The position numbers and the translations under genes are program-made. The notes under the pieces were generated by a model. The model saw nothing but the letters and a program-made list of their open reading frames with translations. It did not search any database and had not been told where the DNA came from. A stretch of DNA of 64,000 bases from NCBI RefSeq assembly GCF_015476115.1, contig NZ_CP064295.1, forward strand, positions 248,001 to 312,000, given 5' to 3'. Source of the DNA: Aegicerativicinus sediminis (lineage in GTDB: Bacteria > Bacteroidota > Bacteroidia > Flavobacteriales > Flavobacteriaceae). Below are positions 39,577 through 51,448 of this stretch, piece after piece. Each line of letters starts with the position of its first letter. Position 1 is the stretch's first letter.

Positions 39577-39894
39577 TTATGCCTGACCCGTTGGTCCAAA
39601 ATTCAAGGGTATGGGCGGTTGCTCATAATCTTTGATTTCTCCATGGGCATTTTCAAATCTTTGAACATTATCTTTTAAAGCCTTCAAAAGTCTTTTTGCA
39701 TGTTGAGGCGTTAAAATAATTCTAGATTTCACCTTGCTCTTAGGAGTTCCTGGCATAATGCTTACAAAATCCACAACAAATTCTGAAACAGAATGATTAA
39801 TAATGGCTAAATTAGAATAAGTCCCTTCTGCCACATTCTCATCTATTTCAATATTTATTTTTCCTTGATTTCTTTTTTTATTGTCTTCTGCCAT
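39577..39894 (-). CDS. DUF3467 domain protein
   Basis: The protein has 105 residues from the ATG at 39894; a longer frame would run into the rpoC terminator. The core (GKINIEIDENVAEGTYSNLA, then SEFVVDFVSIMPGTPKSKVKSRIILTPQHAKRLL) is the DUF3467 pattern, a small cytosolic fold of unknown function that commonly sits next to rpoC in flavobacteria. The rpoC terminator separates it from rpoC, so it may have its own promoter. Confidence 0.82.
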   Translation of the reverse strand: MAEDNKKRNQGKINIEIDENVAEGTYSNLAIINHSVSEFVVDFVSIMPGTPKSKVKSRIILTPQHAKRLLKALKDNVQRFENAHGEIKDYEQPPIPLNFGPTGQA

Positions 39895-39913
39895 AACAGT
39901 ATAATTTATTTTG

Positions 39914-39945
39914 AAAAAAAAAGCTCCATCTTCTGATGGAGCTTT
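39914..39945 (-). terminator. Terminator of the rpl-rpo operon
   Basis: On the minus strand the stem AAAGCTCCATC/GATGGAGCTTT is followed by a T9 run, starting a few bases after the rpoC stop. Confidence 0.88.
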
Positions 39946-39949
39946 CAAT

Positions 39950-42900
39950 TTAGTTATAATTCATAGCTTCTTTAGCTCTCATCATTTGGTCGAATTCTTC
40001 CTTCGAACCAACAATAATGTGATCAAATCTTCTCACACCAGTTCCGGCAGGAATTCTATGACCAACAATTACGTTTTCTTTCAATCCATCTAGATCATCA
40101 ACTTTAGCACTCACTGCAGCTTCATTCAAGACTTTGGTTGTTTCCTGGAAGGATGCAGCACTAATAAATGATTTAGTTTGAAGTGAAGCCCTTGTAATAC
40201 CTTGAAGGATTGGTGTAGCCGTTGCAGGCTGCGCATCCCTAGCTGTAACCAGATTCTTGTCTTCTCTTCTAAGAATTGAATTCTCATCTCTTAAGTCACG
40301 TAAGGTAACAATCTGACCTGCTTTTAAATTCTGTGAATCACCAGCATCCTCTACTACTTTCATACCAAAAATCTTATCGTTTTCTTCAATGAAATCGCTT
40401 TTGTGGACTAATTGGTTTTCTAAGAAAATTGTATCACCGGAATCAATGATTTGAACCTTACGCATCATTTGTCTTACAACAACTTCAAAGTGCTTATCAT
40501 TAATTTTCACACCCTGTAAACGATAAACTTCTTGTACCTCGTTTACTAAATATTGCTGAACAGCTGATGGGCCTTTAATATTAAGGATGTCTTCAGGAGT
40601 TACAGAACCATCTGATAATGGCATACCAGCTTTAACATAATCATTCTCCTGAACAAGGATTTGGTTAGATAATTTCACCAAATACTTCTTAATCTCGCCT
40701 AACTTGGACTCTACGATAATTTCACGGTTACCTCTCTTGATTTTTCCGAAGGAAACAACACCATCAATTTCGCTAACAACAGCTGGGTTAGATGGGTTAC
40801 GAGCTTCGAACAATTCGGTTACCCTTGGAAGACCACCAGTAATATCACCTGCCTTAGCTGACTTACGAGGTATCTTAACCAAAATTTTACCTACGTTGAT
40901 TTTCTCACCATCATCAATCATCAAGTGTGCACCAACAGGAAGGTTATAAGATCTAATTGTACTACCCTTACCATCTTCAATATGAAGTGTAGGAATCAAT
41001 CGTTTATTTCTAGATTCAGAAATTACTTTTTCTTGGAATCCGGTTTGCTCATCAATTTCAACCTGATAAGTAACACCTTGCTCAATGTTTTCATATTTTA
41101 CCTTACCGGCAAATTCAGAAATAATTACACCGTTATATGGATCCCATTGACAGATAACATCACCTCTTTTAACCTTTTGTCCGTTTTTCACATAAATGAA
41201 AGAACCATAAGGAATGTTATTAGTTGAGAGAGCAATACCTGTATTGGCATCAACCAACTTCATTTCTGAAGTTCTTGAAATAACTACATCGACTTTTTGT
41301 CCATTGCTATCTGTTGTTTCAACCGTCTTAAGATCTTCAATCTCAACAATACCATCAAACTTAGCAATTAACTTATTCTCTTCGGAAATGTTACCTGCAA
41401 TACCACCCACGTGGAAAGTTCTCAAAGTAAGCTGTGTACCTGGCTCACCAATAGACTGTGCAGCAACAACACCAACAGCTTCACCTATTTGTACCATTTT
41501 TCCGGTAGCTAAATTTCTACCGTAACAATTTGCACAAATACCTTGCTTAGCCTCACAAGTTAATGGAGAACGTACTTCAATTGTCTCTACTGGAGACTCC
41601 TCAATCTTCCGAGCAATAGTTTCATCGATATGATCACCAGCAGATACCAACAATTCTTCCGTTACAGGATCATAAACATCATTTAATGAAGTTCTACCAA
41701 CAATTCTATCTTCTAATCTTTCAACAACTTCTTCATTTTTCTTAAGCGCAGAAACTTCGATACCTCTTAGAGTTCCACAATCTTCTGAATAAATGATAAC
41801 ATCTTGTGAAACATCCACCAAACGTCTTGTTAAATAACCTGCATCGGCAGTCTTAAGAGCGGTATCCGCAAGACCTTTACGAGCACCGTGAGTAGAGATA
41901 AAGTACTCAAGAATTGATAAACCTTCTTTAAAATTAGAAAGAATCGGATTCTCGATAATTTCGCCACCACCAGCATTAGATTTTTTAGGCTTGGCCATCA
42001 AACCACGCATACCAGTAAGCTGACGAATCTGTTCTTTGGATCCCCTCGCACCAGAATCAAGCATCATATACACAGAGTTAAATCCTTGCTGATCCTCACG
42101 AATACGTTTCATGGAAAGCTCTGTTAATTCAGCATTGGTCGATGTCCAAATATCAATAACTTTGGTTATAACGTTCGTTATTGGTAATCAATCCCATATT
42201 ATAGTTTGCCATGATGCCATCCACCAATTCATTGGCACGATCAATCATGGTGTGCTTTTCCTTAGGAATGATAATATCACCTAAACTAAATGAAAGGCCA
42301 CCTTGGAAGGCAAATCTATAACCTAGATCTTTTATTTTATCTAAGAATTCTGCTGTTTCTGGAACGCTAGTAACTTTAAGAATGTTTCCAATGATATCTC
42401 TCAAGGATTTTTTGGTCAAGACTTGATTAATATAACCAGCTCTTTCAGGAACTGATTCATTAAACAATACTCTACCAACTGTAGTTTCTATAATTTGAGG
42501 AACCAACTCTCCTTTATCATTGAAATCTTTTACTCTAACTTTTATTATTCCATTAAGGTCTACTTTCTTCTCGTTATAAGCTATAGTAACTTCTTCCGGA
42601 GAATAGAATGTTAGGCCTTCACCTTTAATTTTATGATCAGGTGTAGAACGTCTTTCCTTAGTCATATAATATAGACCAAGAACCATGTCCTGAGAAGGTA
42701 CGGTAATTGGTGAACCATTAGCAGGGTTAAGGATATTATGTGACGCCAACATTAATAATTGTGACTCTAAAATAGCCTCTGGTCCAAGTGGCAAATGTAC
42801 CGCCATCTGGTCACCATCGAAATCCGCATTAAATGCAGTACACACTAACGGGTGCAACTGGATTGCTTTACCTTCAATAAGTTTCGGTTGGAAAGCTTGG

Positions 42901-44252
42901 ATACCCAATCTGTGAAGCGTAGGAGCCCGGTTCAATAATACTGGGTGGCCTTTCAATACGTTTTCAAGTATATCCCAAACGACAGGTTCTCTCCTATCGA
43001 TAATTTTCTTTGCAGATTTTACAGTCTTTACAATACCTCTTTCAATCAACTTTCTGATGATAAATGGCTTGTAAAGTTCCGCTGCCATGTTTTTAGGCAA
43101 ACCACATTCGTATAATTTCAATTCTGGCCCTACAACAATTACAGAACGAGCAGAATAGTCAACACGCTTACCCAATAAGTTTTGACGGAAACGACCTTGC
43201 TTACCTTTTAATGAATCTGAAAGTGATTTTAATGGTCTGTTGGAATCTGTCTTAACAGCAGAAGCTTTTCTAGTGTTATCAAATAACGAATCTACAGATT
43301 CTTGAAGCATACGCTTCTCATTGCGTAAAATCACTTCTGGAGCTTTTATCTCAACCAACCTCTTAAGACGGTTGTTACGAATAATAACTCTTCTATAAAG
43401 ATCATTTAAGTCTGAAGTAGCAAAACGACCACCATCAAGGGGCACCAATGGACGTAATTCTGGTGGAATAACAGGTATTACCTTCATTATCATCCACTCA
43501 GGTCTATTCTCTCTGTTAGAGTTAGAATCCCTGAACGCCTCAACAACTTGAAGTCTCTTAAGAGCCTCCATTTTACGTTGTTTTGAAGTTTCGTTATTTG
43601 CCTTGTGTCTTAAATCATAAGACAACTCATCCAAATCGATTCTAGCCAACAACTCAATCAAACATTCAGCACCCATTTTGGCGATGAATTTATTTGGGTC
43701 GTGATCGTCTAAATACTGGTTTTCAGAGGGAAGAGATTCAAGAATATTTAAATATTCCTCTTCAGTTAAGAAGTCCATCTTATTTAAAGGCTCACCATCT
43801 ACGTTAGTTGCGTTACCTGGTTGAATAACCACGTATCTTTCATAATAGATGATCATATCCAATTGCTTGGAAGGCAAACCTAGAAGGTAACCTATTTTAT
43901 TAGGCAACGATCTGAAATACCAAATATGAGCTACAGGAACCACTAAATTGATATGACCAACTCTATCTCTACGAACTTTTTTCTCAGTTACCTCAACGCC
44001 ACAACGGTCACAAACGATTCCTTTATATCGAATTCTTTTATATTTACCACAAGCACATTCAAAATCCTTTACTGGACCAAAAATACGCTCGCAGAACAAA
44101 CCATCTCTTTCTGGTTTGTGAGTACGATAATTGATAGTTTCTGGCTTTAGAACTTCACCCCTTGAAGAAGCCAAAATGGATTCAGGAGAAGCCAAACCAA
44201 TAGAGATCTTGTTAAATCTCTGAACAGTGTTTTTATCTTGTTTTCTTGCCAT
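39950..44252 (-). CDS. rpoC: RNA polymerase beta' subunit, with an apparent +1 frameshift
   Basis: Catalytic beta' subunit; intended length about 1433 residues. The N-terminal zinc finger ([28 protein letters not shown]), the active-site [16 protein letters not shown] loop (Mg ligands) and the C-terminal trigger-loop and jaw regions are all present. The 4303-base span is not a multiple of three. The first part reads normally to NNERYNQ, then hits a stop. Removing one A from the AAA at 42161-42163 (minus strand) gives [20 protein letters not shown] and joins the second open frame. As rpoC is essential, this is most likely a base-calling error. It is co-transcribed with rpoB, 50 bases upstream. 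Confidence 0.95.
42161..42163 (-). other. rpoC: One-base insertion site in rpoC
   Basis: The minus strand reads AACCAAAGTTATTGA, giving NQSY then stop. With two A instead of three it reads NQVID and continues in frame for the rest of the gene. Confidence 0.85.
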
Positions 44253-44302
44253 TATTTTATGGTGCTATCAAATTATTTTGTAATGAAATTATCCCTTTGG
44301 GA

Positions 44303-47300
44303 TTACTCTTCAAGTCTGATGTCTAAACCTAGACCTTTAAGTTCGTGCATCAGTACGTTGAATGATTCTGGTAAGCCAGGTTCTGGCATTGGTTCACCTT
44401 TTACGATTGCTTCGTAAGTTTTGGCCCTACCAATAACGTCATCAGACTTCACAGTTAAAATTTCCCTTAAGGTACTAGAAGCTCCGTATGCTTCAAGGGC
44501 CCAAACCTCCATCTCACCAAAACGCTGACCTCCAAACTGTGCTTTACCACCCAGAGGTTGTTGTGTAATTAATGAGTATGGACCAATAGATCTAGAGTGC
44601 ATCTTATCATCTACCATGTGACCTAATTTCAACATATAGATGACACCTACCGTTGCAGGCTGATCGAATTTCTCACCGGTTCCACCATCATATAAATAAG
44701 TGTGGCCAAATTGAGGAACACCGGCATTATCAGTGATTTCATTTATCTGATCTAATGATGCACCATCAAAAATTGGAGTAGCATATTTGGTTCCTAATTT
44801 CTGCCCAGCCCATCCAAGAACAGTTTCATAAATCTGACCGATGTTCATACGAGAAGGTACACCAAGCGGATTAAGAACGATATCAACTGGCGTTCCATCT
44901 TCCAAAAAAGGCATATCCTCTGCACGTACAATTCTAGCAACAATACCTTTGTTACCGTGACGACCTGCCATCTTATCACCTACTTTAAGTTTACGTTTTT
45001 TGGCAACATAAACCTTCGCTAATTTGATTATTCCAGCAGGAAGTTCATCCCCTACAGAAATAGTGAATTTCTCACGTCTCAAAGAACCTTGAAGATCATT
45101 TTCCTTGATCTTGTAGTTATGAATTAGTTCAGCAACCAATTTATTTGTATGGTCGTCAGTTGTCCAAGTTCCAGAAGTTAAATGCGTGTAGTCATCTACA
45201 GAATTTAACATTTTCAAGGTGTATTTCTTTCCTTTTGGAATGATTTCTTCACCTAGATCATTATAAATGCCTTGAGCCGTTTTACCGTTTACGATTGTGA
45301 AAAGTTTATCAACTAAAACTTCTTTTAAATCGTCAAACTTCTTGTAGTAAATCTCTTCAAGAGCATCGATATCTTCCTTATCCTTGGCTCTCTTTCTCTT
45401 ATCTTTAATTGCTCTTGAGAACAATTTTTTATCAATTACAACACCATGTAACGAAGGTGAAGCTTTAAGCGATGCATCTTTAACATCACCAGCCTTATCA
45501 CCGAAAATAGCCCTTAACAGTTTTTCTTCTGGTGTAGGATCGCTTTCTCCTTTAGGAGTGATCTTACCAATAAGAATATCACCAGGTTTAATTTCAGCAC
45601 CAATACGAATCATACCATTTTCATCAAGGTCTTTAGTCGCCTCTTCAGAAACGTTTGGTATATCGTTGGTTAATTCTTCATTACCTAATTTGGTGTCTCT
45701 AACTTCTAACGCATATTCGTCTATGTGGATAGAAGTAAAAATATCGTCGCGAACAACTTTTTCAGAAATAACAATCGCATCCTCGAAGTTGTACCCTTTC
45801 CAAGGCATGAAGGCAACCTTCATATTTCTACCAAGGGCCAATTCACCTTTTTCAGTCGCATAACCTTCACATAGAACTTGACCTTTGTTTACTTTGTCAC
45901 CTTTCTTAACGATAGGTTTAAGGTTGATACAAGTACCTTGGTTTGTTTTTCTGAATTTCACTAAAGGATATGTTTTGGTATCGCTATCGAAGCTCACCAA
46001 TCCATCTTCTTCAGTTCGGTCATAACGAATTCTTATTTCGTTTGCATCTACGTACTCAACAACACCATCCCCTTCAGCATTAATCAATACACGAGAATCT
46101 GAGGCTACTTGTCTTTCTAAACCTGTACCTACAATTGGAGATTCTGGTCTCAATAGAGGAACTGCTTGACGCATCATGTTAGATCCCATCAAGGCACGGT
46201 TAGCATCATCATGCTCTAAGAAAGGAATCAAAGATGCAGAAATAGATGCAATCTGGTTAGGAGCAACGTCTGTATAATGAACTGTCGTTGGCTCAACAAC
46301 TGGGAAATCACCTTCTTGTCTGGCAATAATTTTGTCCTCCAAAATTTTACCATCATCATCAACATTTACAGTAGCCTGGGCTATCAATAAATCTTCTTCT
46401 TCCTCAGCACTTAAATAAGTTGGTACATTTTTAATATCCACAACTCCTTCTTCAACTTTGCGGTATGGGGTCTCAATAAAGCCCATTGAGTTAACTTTTG
46501 CAAAAACAGAAAGTGAAGAAATCAAACCAATGTTTGGACCTTCAGGAGTTTCAATAGGACAAAGGCGTCCATAATGTGTATAGTGAACGTCACGAACCTC
46601 AAATCCTGCACGCTCTCGTGATAGACCACCAGGGCCTAATGCAGAAAGACGACGCTTATGAGTAATTTCAGCCAATGGATTTGTTTGGTCCATAAACTGA
46701 GATAACTGGTTTGTACCAAAGAATGAATTAATTACAGAAGACAGAGTTTTCGCATTAATCAAATCGATTGGCGTGAAAACTTCATTATCCCTAACGTTCA
46801 TTCTTTCACGAATGGTACGAGCCATACGAGCCAAACCAACACCAAATTGGGATGATAACTGCTCACCTACTGTTCTGACACGACGGTTAGATAAGTGGTC
46901 GATATCATCAATCTCCGCTTTTGAGTTGATAAGCTCAATTAAATATTTTATTATAGTAATGATATCTTCTTTGGTAAGAACTTGTTTGTCCATACCGATA
47001 TCAAGACCAAGTTTTTTGTTCATTCTATAACGACCAACTTCTCCTAAACTATAACGCTGATCACTGAAGAACAATTTCTCAATGATACCACGTGCAGTTT
47101 CCTCATCAGGCGGTTCAGCATTACGCAATTGGCGGTAAATATGCTCAACAGCTTCCTTTTCGGAGTTAGTCGGGTCTTTTTGTAACGTATTATAGATGAT
47201 CGCATAATCACCTTGCTGTGCATTCTCTTTATGTAATAGAACCGTTTTTACACCAGCATCAAGGATCTCGTCGATATTATCCTTATCAATTAAAGTGTCA

Positions 47301-48115
47301 CGATCTAATACAATTTCATTACGCTCAATAGAAACAACTTCACCCGTATCTTCGTCAACGAAATCTTCGTGCCAAGTATTAAGAACACGTGCAGCTAATT
47401 TTCTGCCTAAAACTTTTTTAAGTCCAGCTTTAGATACTTTAACCTCCTCAGCTAAATCGAAAATTTCAAGGATATCTTTGTCCCTTTCAAAACCGATAGC
47501 ACGGAATAAAGTAGTTACTGGTAATTTCTTTTTACGATCAATATAGGCGTACATTACGCTATTGATGTCTGTAGCAAATTCTATCCAAGACCCTTTGAAT
47601 GGAATAACCCTAGCTGAATACAACTTGGTACCATTAGCATGGAAAGATTGACTAAAAAATACCCCAGGAGATCTGTGTAACTGAGACACAACAACTCTCT
47701 CGGCACCATTGATAACAAAGGTTCCACTAGGGGTCATATATGGAATAGTTCCTAAGTAAACATCTTGAACAATAGTTTCAAAATCTTCATGCTCAGGATC
47801 TGTGCAATAAAGTTTTAAACGTGCTTTTAGGGGCACACTGTAAGTAAGACCTCTCTCAATACATTCTTCAATTGTATAACGCGGAGGATCTATGAAGTAA
47901 TCTAAAAACTCAAGTACAAATTGATTACGAGTATCTGTAATCGGGAAGTTCTCCATGAAGGTATTATACAAACCCTCATTTCCTCTCTCTTCTGATTTTG
48001 TCTCTAACTGGAAAAAGTCTTGGAACGACTTTATTTGAACGTCCAGGAAATCTGGATAATTCGTTTTATTTACAATTGAAGAGAAGTTAATTCTTTCAGC
48101 TTGTGTTGCTAACAT
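44303..48115 (-). CDS. rpoB: RNA polymerase beta subunit
   Basis: 1270 residues, as usual for Bacteroidota. Recognisable parts include [20 protein letters not shown] with [20 protein letters not shown] (the rifampicin pocket, wild-type-like with the expected Ser/His/Arg residues), RVGEQ-type core segments, and the C-terminal [20 protein letters not shown]. It lies between rplL (with a hairpin-rich 129-base gap) and rpoC (50 bases). Confidence 0.98.
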   Translation of the reverse strand: MLATQAERINFSSIVNKTNYPDFLDVQIKSFQDFFQLETKSEERGNEGLYNTFMENFPITDTRNQFVLEFLDYFIDPPRYTIEECIERGLTYSVPLKARLKLYCTDPEHEDFETIVQDVYLGTIPYMTPSGTFVINGAERVVVSQLHRSPGVFFSQSFHANGTKLYSARVIPFKGSWIEFATDINSVMYAYIDRKKKLPVTTLFRAIGFERDKDILEIFDLAEEVKVSKAGLKKVLGRKLAARVLNTWHEDFVDEDTGEVVSIERNEIVLDRDTLIDKDNIDEILDAGVKTVLLHKENAQQGDYAIIYNTLQKDPTNSEKEAVEHIYRQLRNAEPPDEETARGIIEKLFFSDQRYSLGEVGRYRMNKKLGLDIGMDKQVLTKEDIITIIKYLIELINSKAEIDDIDHLSNRRVRTVGEQLSSQFGVGLARMARTIRERMNVRDNEVFTPIDLINAKTLSSVINSFFGTNQLSQFMDQTNPLAEITHKRRLSALGPGGLSRERAGFEVRDVHYTHYGRLCPIETPEGPNIGLISSLSVFAKVNSMGFIETPYRKVEEGVVDIKNVPTYLSAEEEEDLLIAQATVNVDDDGKILEDKIIARQEGDFPVVEPTTVHYTDVAPNQIASISASLIPFLEHDDANRALMGSNMMRQAVPLLRPESPIVGTGLERQVASDSRVLINAEGDGVVEYVDANEIRIRYDRTEEDGLVSFDSDTKTYPLVKFRKTNQGTCINLKPIVKKGDKVNKGQVLCEGYATEKGELALGRNMKVAFMPWKGYNFEDAIVISEKVVRDDIFTSIHIDEYALEVRDTKLGNEELTNDIPNVSEEATKDLDENGMIRIGAEIKPGDILIGKITPKGESDPTPEEKLLRAIFGDKAGDVKDASLKASPSLHGVVIDKKLFSRAIKDKRKRAKDKEDIDALEEIYYKKFDDLKEVLVDKLFTIVNGKTAQGIYNDLGEEIIPKGKKYTLKMLNSVDDYTHLTSGTWTTDDHTNKLVAELIHNYKIKENDLQGSLRREKFTISVGDELPAGIIKLAKVYVAKKRKLKVGDKMAGRHGNKGIVARIVRAEDMPFLEDGTPVDIVLNPLGVPSRMNIGQIYETVLGWAGQKLGTKYATPIFDGASLDQINEITDNAGVPQFGHTYLYDGGTGEKFDQPATVGVIYMLKLGHMVDDKMHSRSIGPYSLITQQPLGGKAQFGGQRFGEMEVWALEAYGASSTLREILTVKSDDVIGRAKTYEAIVKGEPMPEPGLPESFNVLMHELKGLGLDIRLEE

Positions 48116-48150
48116 CGACGAACGAGATTTTGATTAAAGTATAAATGAAA

Positions 48151-48172
48151 GTGTATATGCAATTATATACAC
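48151..48172. promoter_or_regulatory. Short AT hairpin in the rplL-rpoB gap
   Basis: GTGTATAT / ATATACAC arms with a GCAATT loop lie next to the larger hairpin at 48178-48220. Confidence 0.4.
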
Positions 48173-48177
48173 AAAAG

Positions 48178-48220
48178 GGTTTAGGTCATATCGCGCCGAA
48201 AGGCGAGACTGACCTAAACC
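48178..48220 (-). promoter_or_regulatory. Long stem-loop between rplL and rpoB (attenuator or processing site)
   Basis: GGTTTAGGTCA/TGACCTAAACC outer arms (11 bp) enclose an inner CGCC/GGCG stem with a four-base loop. On the transcript it is followed by CTTTTG, a weak terminator tract. The position matches the attenuator/RNase III site known between rplL and rpoB in E. coli. Confidence 0.6.
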
Positions 48221-48244
48221 ATATTTTGTAGCTATACGCTGAGC

Positions 48245-48625
48245 TTACTTAAGCTCAACCTCAGCTCCAGCTTCTTCTAAAGAAGATTTTAATCCTTCAG
48301 CCTCATCTTTAGAAACACCTTCCTTAATTGGGTTTGGTGCTCCATCAACAAGTTCTTTTGCATCTTTAAGACCTAGACCTGTTAACTCTTTTACAAGTTT
48401 AACAACAGCTAGTTTAGATGCACCAGCGCTCTTAAGGATAACATCGAATTCGGTTTTTTCTTCAGCAGCTTCTTCACCACCGCCAGCAGCAGCACCACCA
48501 GCAACAGCAACAGCAGCAGCAGCAGGCTCAATACCGTATTCTTCCTTTAAAATTGTAGCTAATTCGTTAACTTCCTTTACGGTAAGGTTAACCAATTGTT
48601 CTGCAAAATCTTTTAAATCTGCCAT
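48245..48625 (-). CDS. rplL: 50S ribosomal protein bL12 (L7/L12)
   Basis: 126 residues. An N-terminal dimerisation helix ([20 protein letters not shown]) is joined by an Ala/Gly-rich hinge (about residues 36-55) to the C-terminal factor-binding domain ([34 protein letters not shown]). It forms the stalk that recruits EF-Tu and EF-G. It lies 59 bases after rplJ and before the attenuator-like hairpin. Confidence 0.98.
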   Translation of the reverse strand: MADLKDFAEQLVNLTVKEVNELATILKEEYGIEPAAAAVAVAGGAAAGGGEEAAEEKTEFDVILKSAGASKLAVVKLVKELTGLGLKDAKELVDGAPNPIKEGVSKDEAEGLKSSLEEAGAEVELK

Positions 48626-48684
48626 TTTCTATCGTTTTTGTAAATTTTTAAATATATAATTTGTTGAGTGCGTACACTTTAATA

Positions 48685-49206
48685 TTACCCTTCTTTCTCA
48701 GATAGGGTCTTAAGGATACCGGCCAATTTACCGCCTCCAGATTTAAGAGCTGAAATAACATTCTTAGCTGGAGATTGAAGTAATCCAACAATATCCCCAA
48801 TAAGCTCTTCTCTAGATTTAATATCAACTAGGGCATCTAATTGATCGTCTCCTATATAAATTGCCTCTTCGATGAAAGCTCCTTTAAGCAAAGGCCTATC
48901 AGATTTTTTTCTAAAGGCTTTAATTACTTTAGCAGGTGCATTACCTGTCTCAGAATACATCACTGATGTATTTCCTTTAAGGACATTAGGAAGTTCTCCG
49001 AAATCTTTTTCAGAAGCTTCCATTGCCTTAGTCAACAAGGTATTTTTAACAACCGCTAGTTTTACGTTAGCTTTAAAACAAGCTCTACGTAGATCTGAAG
49101 TGTTTCCTGCATCTAGTCCTGAAATATCAGCTAAATAGATGTTAGGATTATTTCCTAACTCTGCAGTCAACTCTTCAATTACCTGTGCTTTTTGTTCTCT
49201 TGTCAT
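48685..49206 (-). CDS. rplJ: 50S ribosomal protein uL10
   Basis: 173 residues. Base of the L12 stalk, binding 23S rRNA and L12 dimers. It starts MTREQKAQVIEELTAEL and contains IYLADISGLDAGNTSDLRRA and VKLAVVKNTLLTKA, all typical of uL10. It is the third gene of the rplKAJL group; the intervals are short and no internal terminator is visible. Confidence 0.97.
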   Translation of the reverse strand: MTREQKAQVIEELTAELGNNPNIYLADISGLDAGNTSDLRRACFKANVKLAVVKNTLLTKAMEASEKDFGELPNVLKGNTSVMYSETGNAPAKVIKAFRKKSDRPLLKGAFIEEAIYIGDDQLDALVDIKSREELIGDIVGLLQSPAKNVISALKSGGGKLAGILKTLSEKEG

Positions 49207-49225
49207 TTTCTGAAAGTTTAACTAC

Positions 49226-49918
49226 TTACTTAGTGATTTTTGGATCTATAGAAATACTAGGGCTCATAGTACTAGACATTGAAATACTTTTCATGTACGT
49301 ACCTTTAGCCGCAGTAGGCTTCAATTTAATCAACGTAGACAATAGTTCATTAGCATTGCCCACCAACTTATCGGCACTAAATGATGCCTTTCCAATTGGA
49401 GCGTGAACGATACCAGTTTTATCAACTCTAAAGTCGATTTTACCAGCTTTTACTTCACTTACTGCCTTACCAACTTCCATTGTTACGGTTCCTGTTTTTG
49501 GGTTCGGCATTAAACCACGTGGGCCTAATACTCTACCTAATGGACCTAATTTACCCATAATGCTAGGCATAGTGATGATAACATCAACATCGGTCCATCC
49601 GCTTTTTATCTTGTCTAGATATTCATCTAAACCAACATAATCAGCACCTGCTTCTTTAGCCTCTTCTTCCTTATCTGGAGTTACTAGGGCTAACACTTTC
49701 ATATCCTTACCAGTTCCGTGAGGAAGAGAAACGACACCTCTAACCATTTGGTTAGCTTTTCTTGGATCTACACCAAGTCTAACTGCTAGGTCTACAGAGG
49801 CATCAAATTTTGTGTAAGTAATTTCCTTTACTAGAGCTGAAGCTTCTTCTAATGTGTACAATTTTGAATTGTCTACTTTAGATCTGGCTTCCTTTTGCTT
49901 TTTAGTCAATCTTGCCAT
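49226..49918 (-). CDS. rplA: 50S ribosomal protein uL1
   Basis: 230 residues. It forms the L1 stalk that moves E-site tRNA, and in many bacteria it represses its own operon by binding the leader. Signatures: [50 protein letters not shown]. It lies 11 bases after rplK. Confidence 0.97.
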   Translation of the reverse strand: MARLTKKQKEARSKVDNSKLYTLEEASALVKEITYTKFDASVDLAVRLGVDPRKANQMVRGVVSLPHGTGKDMKVLALVTPDKEEEAKEAGADYVGLDEYLDKIKSGWTDVDVIITMPSIMGKLGPLGRVLGPRGLMPNPKTGTVTMEVGKAVSEVKAGKIDFRVDKTGIVHAPIGKASFSADKLVGNANELLSTLIKLKPTAAKGTYMKSISMSSTMSPSISIDPKITK

Positions 49919-49929
49919 TTCAAAAATTT

Positions 49930-50370
49930 TTAGTTAGGAGCTGTTCCGCCTCTAACTGTTATACCCATGGATCTTGCAGTACCAGCAACCATTTTCATAG
50001 CAGAATCGACTGTAAATGCATTTAAATCTTGCATTTTATCTTCTGCAATAGTTCTGATTTGGTCCCAAGATACTCTTGCTACCTTCTTTCTGTTCGGTTC
50101 ACCTGATCCCTTTTTTACTTTGGCCGCTTCCATTAACTGTACAGCAGCTGGAGGAGTCTTTACAACAAAATCGAATGATTTGTCTTTGTAAACAGAAATT
50201 ACAACTGGAAGAACTTTACCAGGTTTATCCTGAGTCCTAGCGTTGAACTGCTTACAAAATTCCATAATGTTAACTCCAGCAGCTCCTAAAGCGGGTCCTA
50301 CCGGTGGCGAAGGATTCGCGGCACCTCCCCGAACTTGTAGCTTAACTACTTTACTTAACTCTTTTGCCAT
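49930..50370 (-). CDS. rplK: 50S ribosomal protein uL11
   Basis: 146 residues. It binds the GTPase-associated centre of 23S rRNA. Signatures: [39 protein letters not shown] and [15 protein letters not shown] near the end. The 71 bases between nusG and rplK include an AGATCTTT/AAAGATCT inverted repeat (50389-50421) that may form a leader structure. Confidence 0.97.
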   Translation of the reverse strand: MAKELSKVVKLQVRGGAANPSPPVGPALGAAGVNIMEFCKQFNARTQDKPGKVLPVVISVYKDKSFDFVVKTPPAAVQLMEAAKVKKGSGEPNRKKVARVSWDQIRTIAEDKMQDLNAFTVDSAMKMVAGTARSMGITVRGGTAPN

Positions 50371-50388
50371 TTTAATTAATTTAGTTGC

Positions 50389-50421
50389 AGATCTTTCAAT
50401 ATTGGAAGCAAAAAAAGATCT
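50389..50421 (-). promoter_or_regulatory. Inverted repeat in the rplK leader
   Basis: Perfect 8-bp arms AGATCTTT/AAAGATCT have a 17-base loop. The position would suit L1-mediated feedback, but similarity to the L1-binding site was not established. Confidence 0.3.
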
Positions 50422-50441
50422 ACTTTATATAGTGTAACACT

Positions 50442-50999
50442 TTATACTTTTTCAACTTGCATATAGCTCAATTCTAATGGTGTCTTTCTCCCAAAGATTT
50501 TAACCATTACTTCAAGCTTACGCTTTTCTTCATTTATTTTTTCGATGATACCGTCGAATCCATTAAATGGACCATCAATAACCTTAACAGTTTCACCAAT
50601 TGTGAATGGAATTGCAACATTAGCATCGGCATCTAAGGCTAACTCATCAACCTTACCTAACATCCTATTCACTTCAGACTGTCTTAATGGCACAGGATCT
50701 CCTCCTTTTGTTTCACCTAAAAATCCAATAACGTTTGTAATGGATTTAATAATGTGAGGAATCTCTCCACTAAGATTAGCCTGAATCATTATGTAACCAG
50801 GAAAATAAACTCTTTCCTTGTTTATTTTTTTCCCGTTCCTAATTTGAATTACTTTTTCTGTTGGAACTAATACCTGCTCAACGTAGTCCTCTAACCCAAG
50901 TCTGGAAATTTCGTTTTCAATATATGTCTTAACCTTGTTCTCCTGTCCACTAACAGCTCGAACGACATACCACTTCTTTGTTAAACTTGTCTCAGACAT
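50442..50999 (-). CDS. nusG: Transcription termination/antitermination factor NusG
   Basis: 185 residues from the ATG at 50999; a TTG at 51026 overlaps secE and is unlikely. The NGN domain (KWYVVRAVSGQENKVKTYIE, RVYFPGYIMIQ, GFLGETKGGDPVPL) binds RNA polymerase. The KOW domain (GETVKVIDGPFNGFDGIIEK) contacts Rho or ribosomal S10. It directly follows secE, the near-universal order. Confidence 0.96.
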   Translation of the reverse strand: MSETSLTKKWYVVRAVSGQENKVKTYIENEISRLGLEDYVEQVLVPTEKVIQIRNGKKINKERVYFPGYIMIQANLSGEIPHIIKSITNVIGFLGETKGGDPVPLRQSEVNRMLGKVDELALDADANVAIPFTIGETVKVIDGPFNGFDGIIEKINEEKRKLEVMVKIFGRKTPLELSYMQVEKV

Positions 51000-51013
51000 T
51001 TTATTGCTTTCTT

Positions 51014-51208
51014 TTAACCGATCCAATTAAAATAAGCTTGAATCACTTTGCTGAAAACAGTATCCACTCCCCAAATTGCTAAAGAGAAAATAATGGAAAA
51101 CACAGCTACCAAAACTGTTAGGCTTTGGGCTTCTTGCCATGTTGGCCACGATACATTATTCTTTAATTCATCAAAAGAATCTTTAATATAATTTACTATT
51201 CCAGCCAT
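51014..51208 (-). CDS. secE: Preprotein translocase subunit SecE
   Basis: 64 residues with the short single-membrane-segment form: amphipathic helix FDELKNNVSWPTWQEAQSLT followed by a membrane segment (VLVAVFSIIFSLAIWGVDTV). Part of the SecYEG channel in the inner membrane. It is flanked by tRNA-Trp and nusG. Confidence 0.95.
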   Translation of the reverse strand: MAGIVNYIKDSFDELKNNVSWPTWQEAQSLTVLVAVFSIIFSLAIWGVDTVFSKVIQAYFNWIG

Positions 51209-51263
51209 TATTAATTTTAATTTTGACTTTATTTATTGGATCTCCAGTAAATAAACGTATTTG

Positions 51264-51336
51264 CACGGGTTGAGAGACTCGAACTCCCGACACCTGGTTT
51301 TGGAGACCAGTGCTCTACCAACTGAGCTAAACCCGT
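51264..51336 (-). tRNA. tRNA-Trp (anticodon CCA)
   Basis: A full cloverleaf is visible. The acceptor is ACGGGTT/AACCCGT and the anticodon loop is CTCCAAA between CTGGT/ACCAG-type stems. The T arm carries GTTCGAGTC. CCA is not encoded. It lies between tuf and secE. Confidence 0.95.
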
Positions 51337-51389
51337 CTCTGGGATAAGAACACCATAAAAATATGTCATAGCTTCCCTCTCCCTATAAA

Positions 51390-51425
51390 TAAAAGTCAAG
51401 GCGTCCCGCTTTTGCAGGACACCTT
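51390..51425 (-). terminator. Terminator-like hairpin after tuf
   Basis: The minus-strand stem AAGGTGTCC/GGACGCCTT (one G-U pair) has a TGCAAAAGCG loop and a downstream CTTTTATTT tract. It probably lowers read-through from tuf into tRNA-Trp and secE. Confidence 0.65.
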
Positions 51426-51448
51426 AAGACCTATTTTTGTTTTTGGAC

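Noticed and set aside
39950-42112. Separate second rpoC-like gene starting at [10 protein letters not shown]
   Set aside because: The start is internal to normal RpoC, and the missing residues appear in the shifted frame of the 40-base gap; this is one gene with a frameshift.
44303-48115. Plus-strand open frames inside rpoB and rpoC
   Set aside because: They are short antisense shadows with no recognisable product, opposite highly conserved coding sequence.
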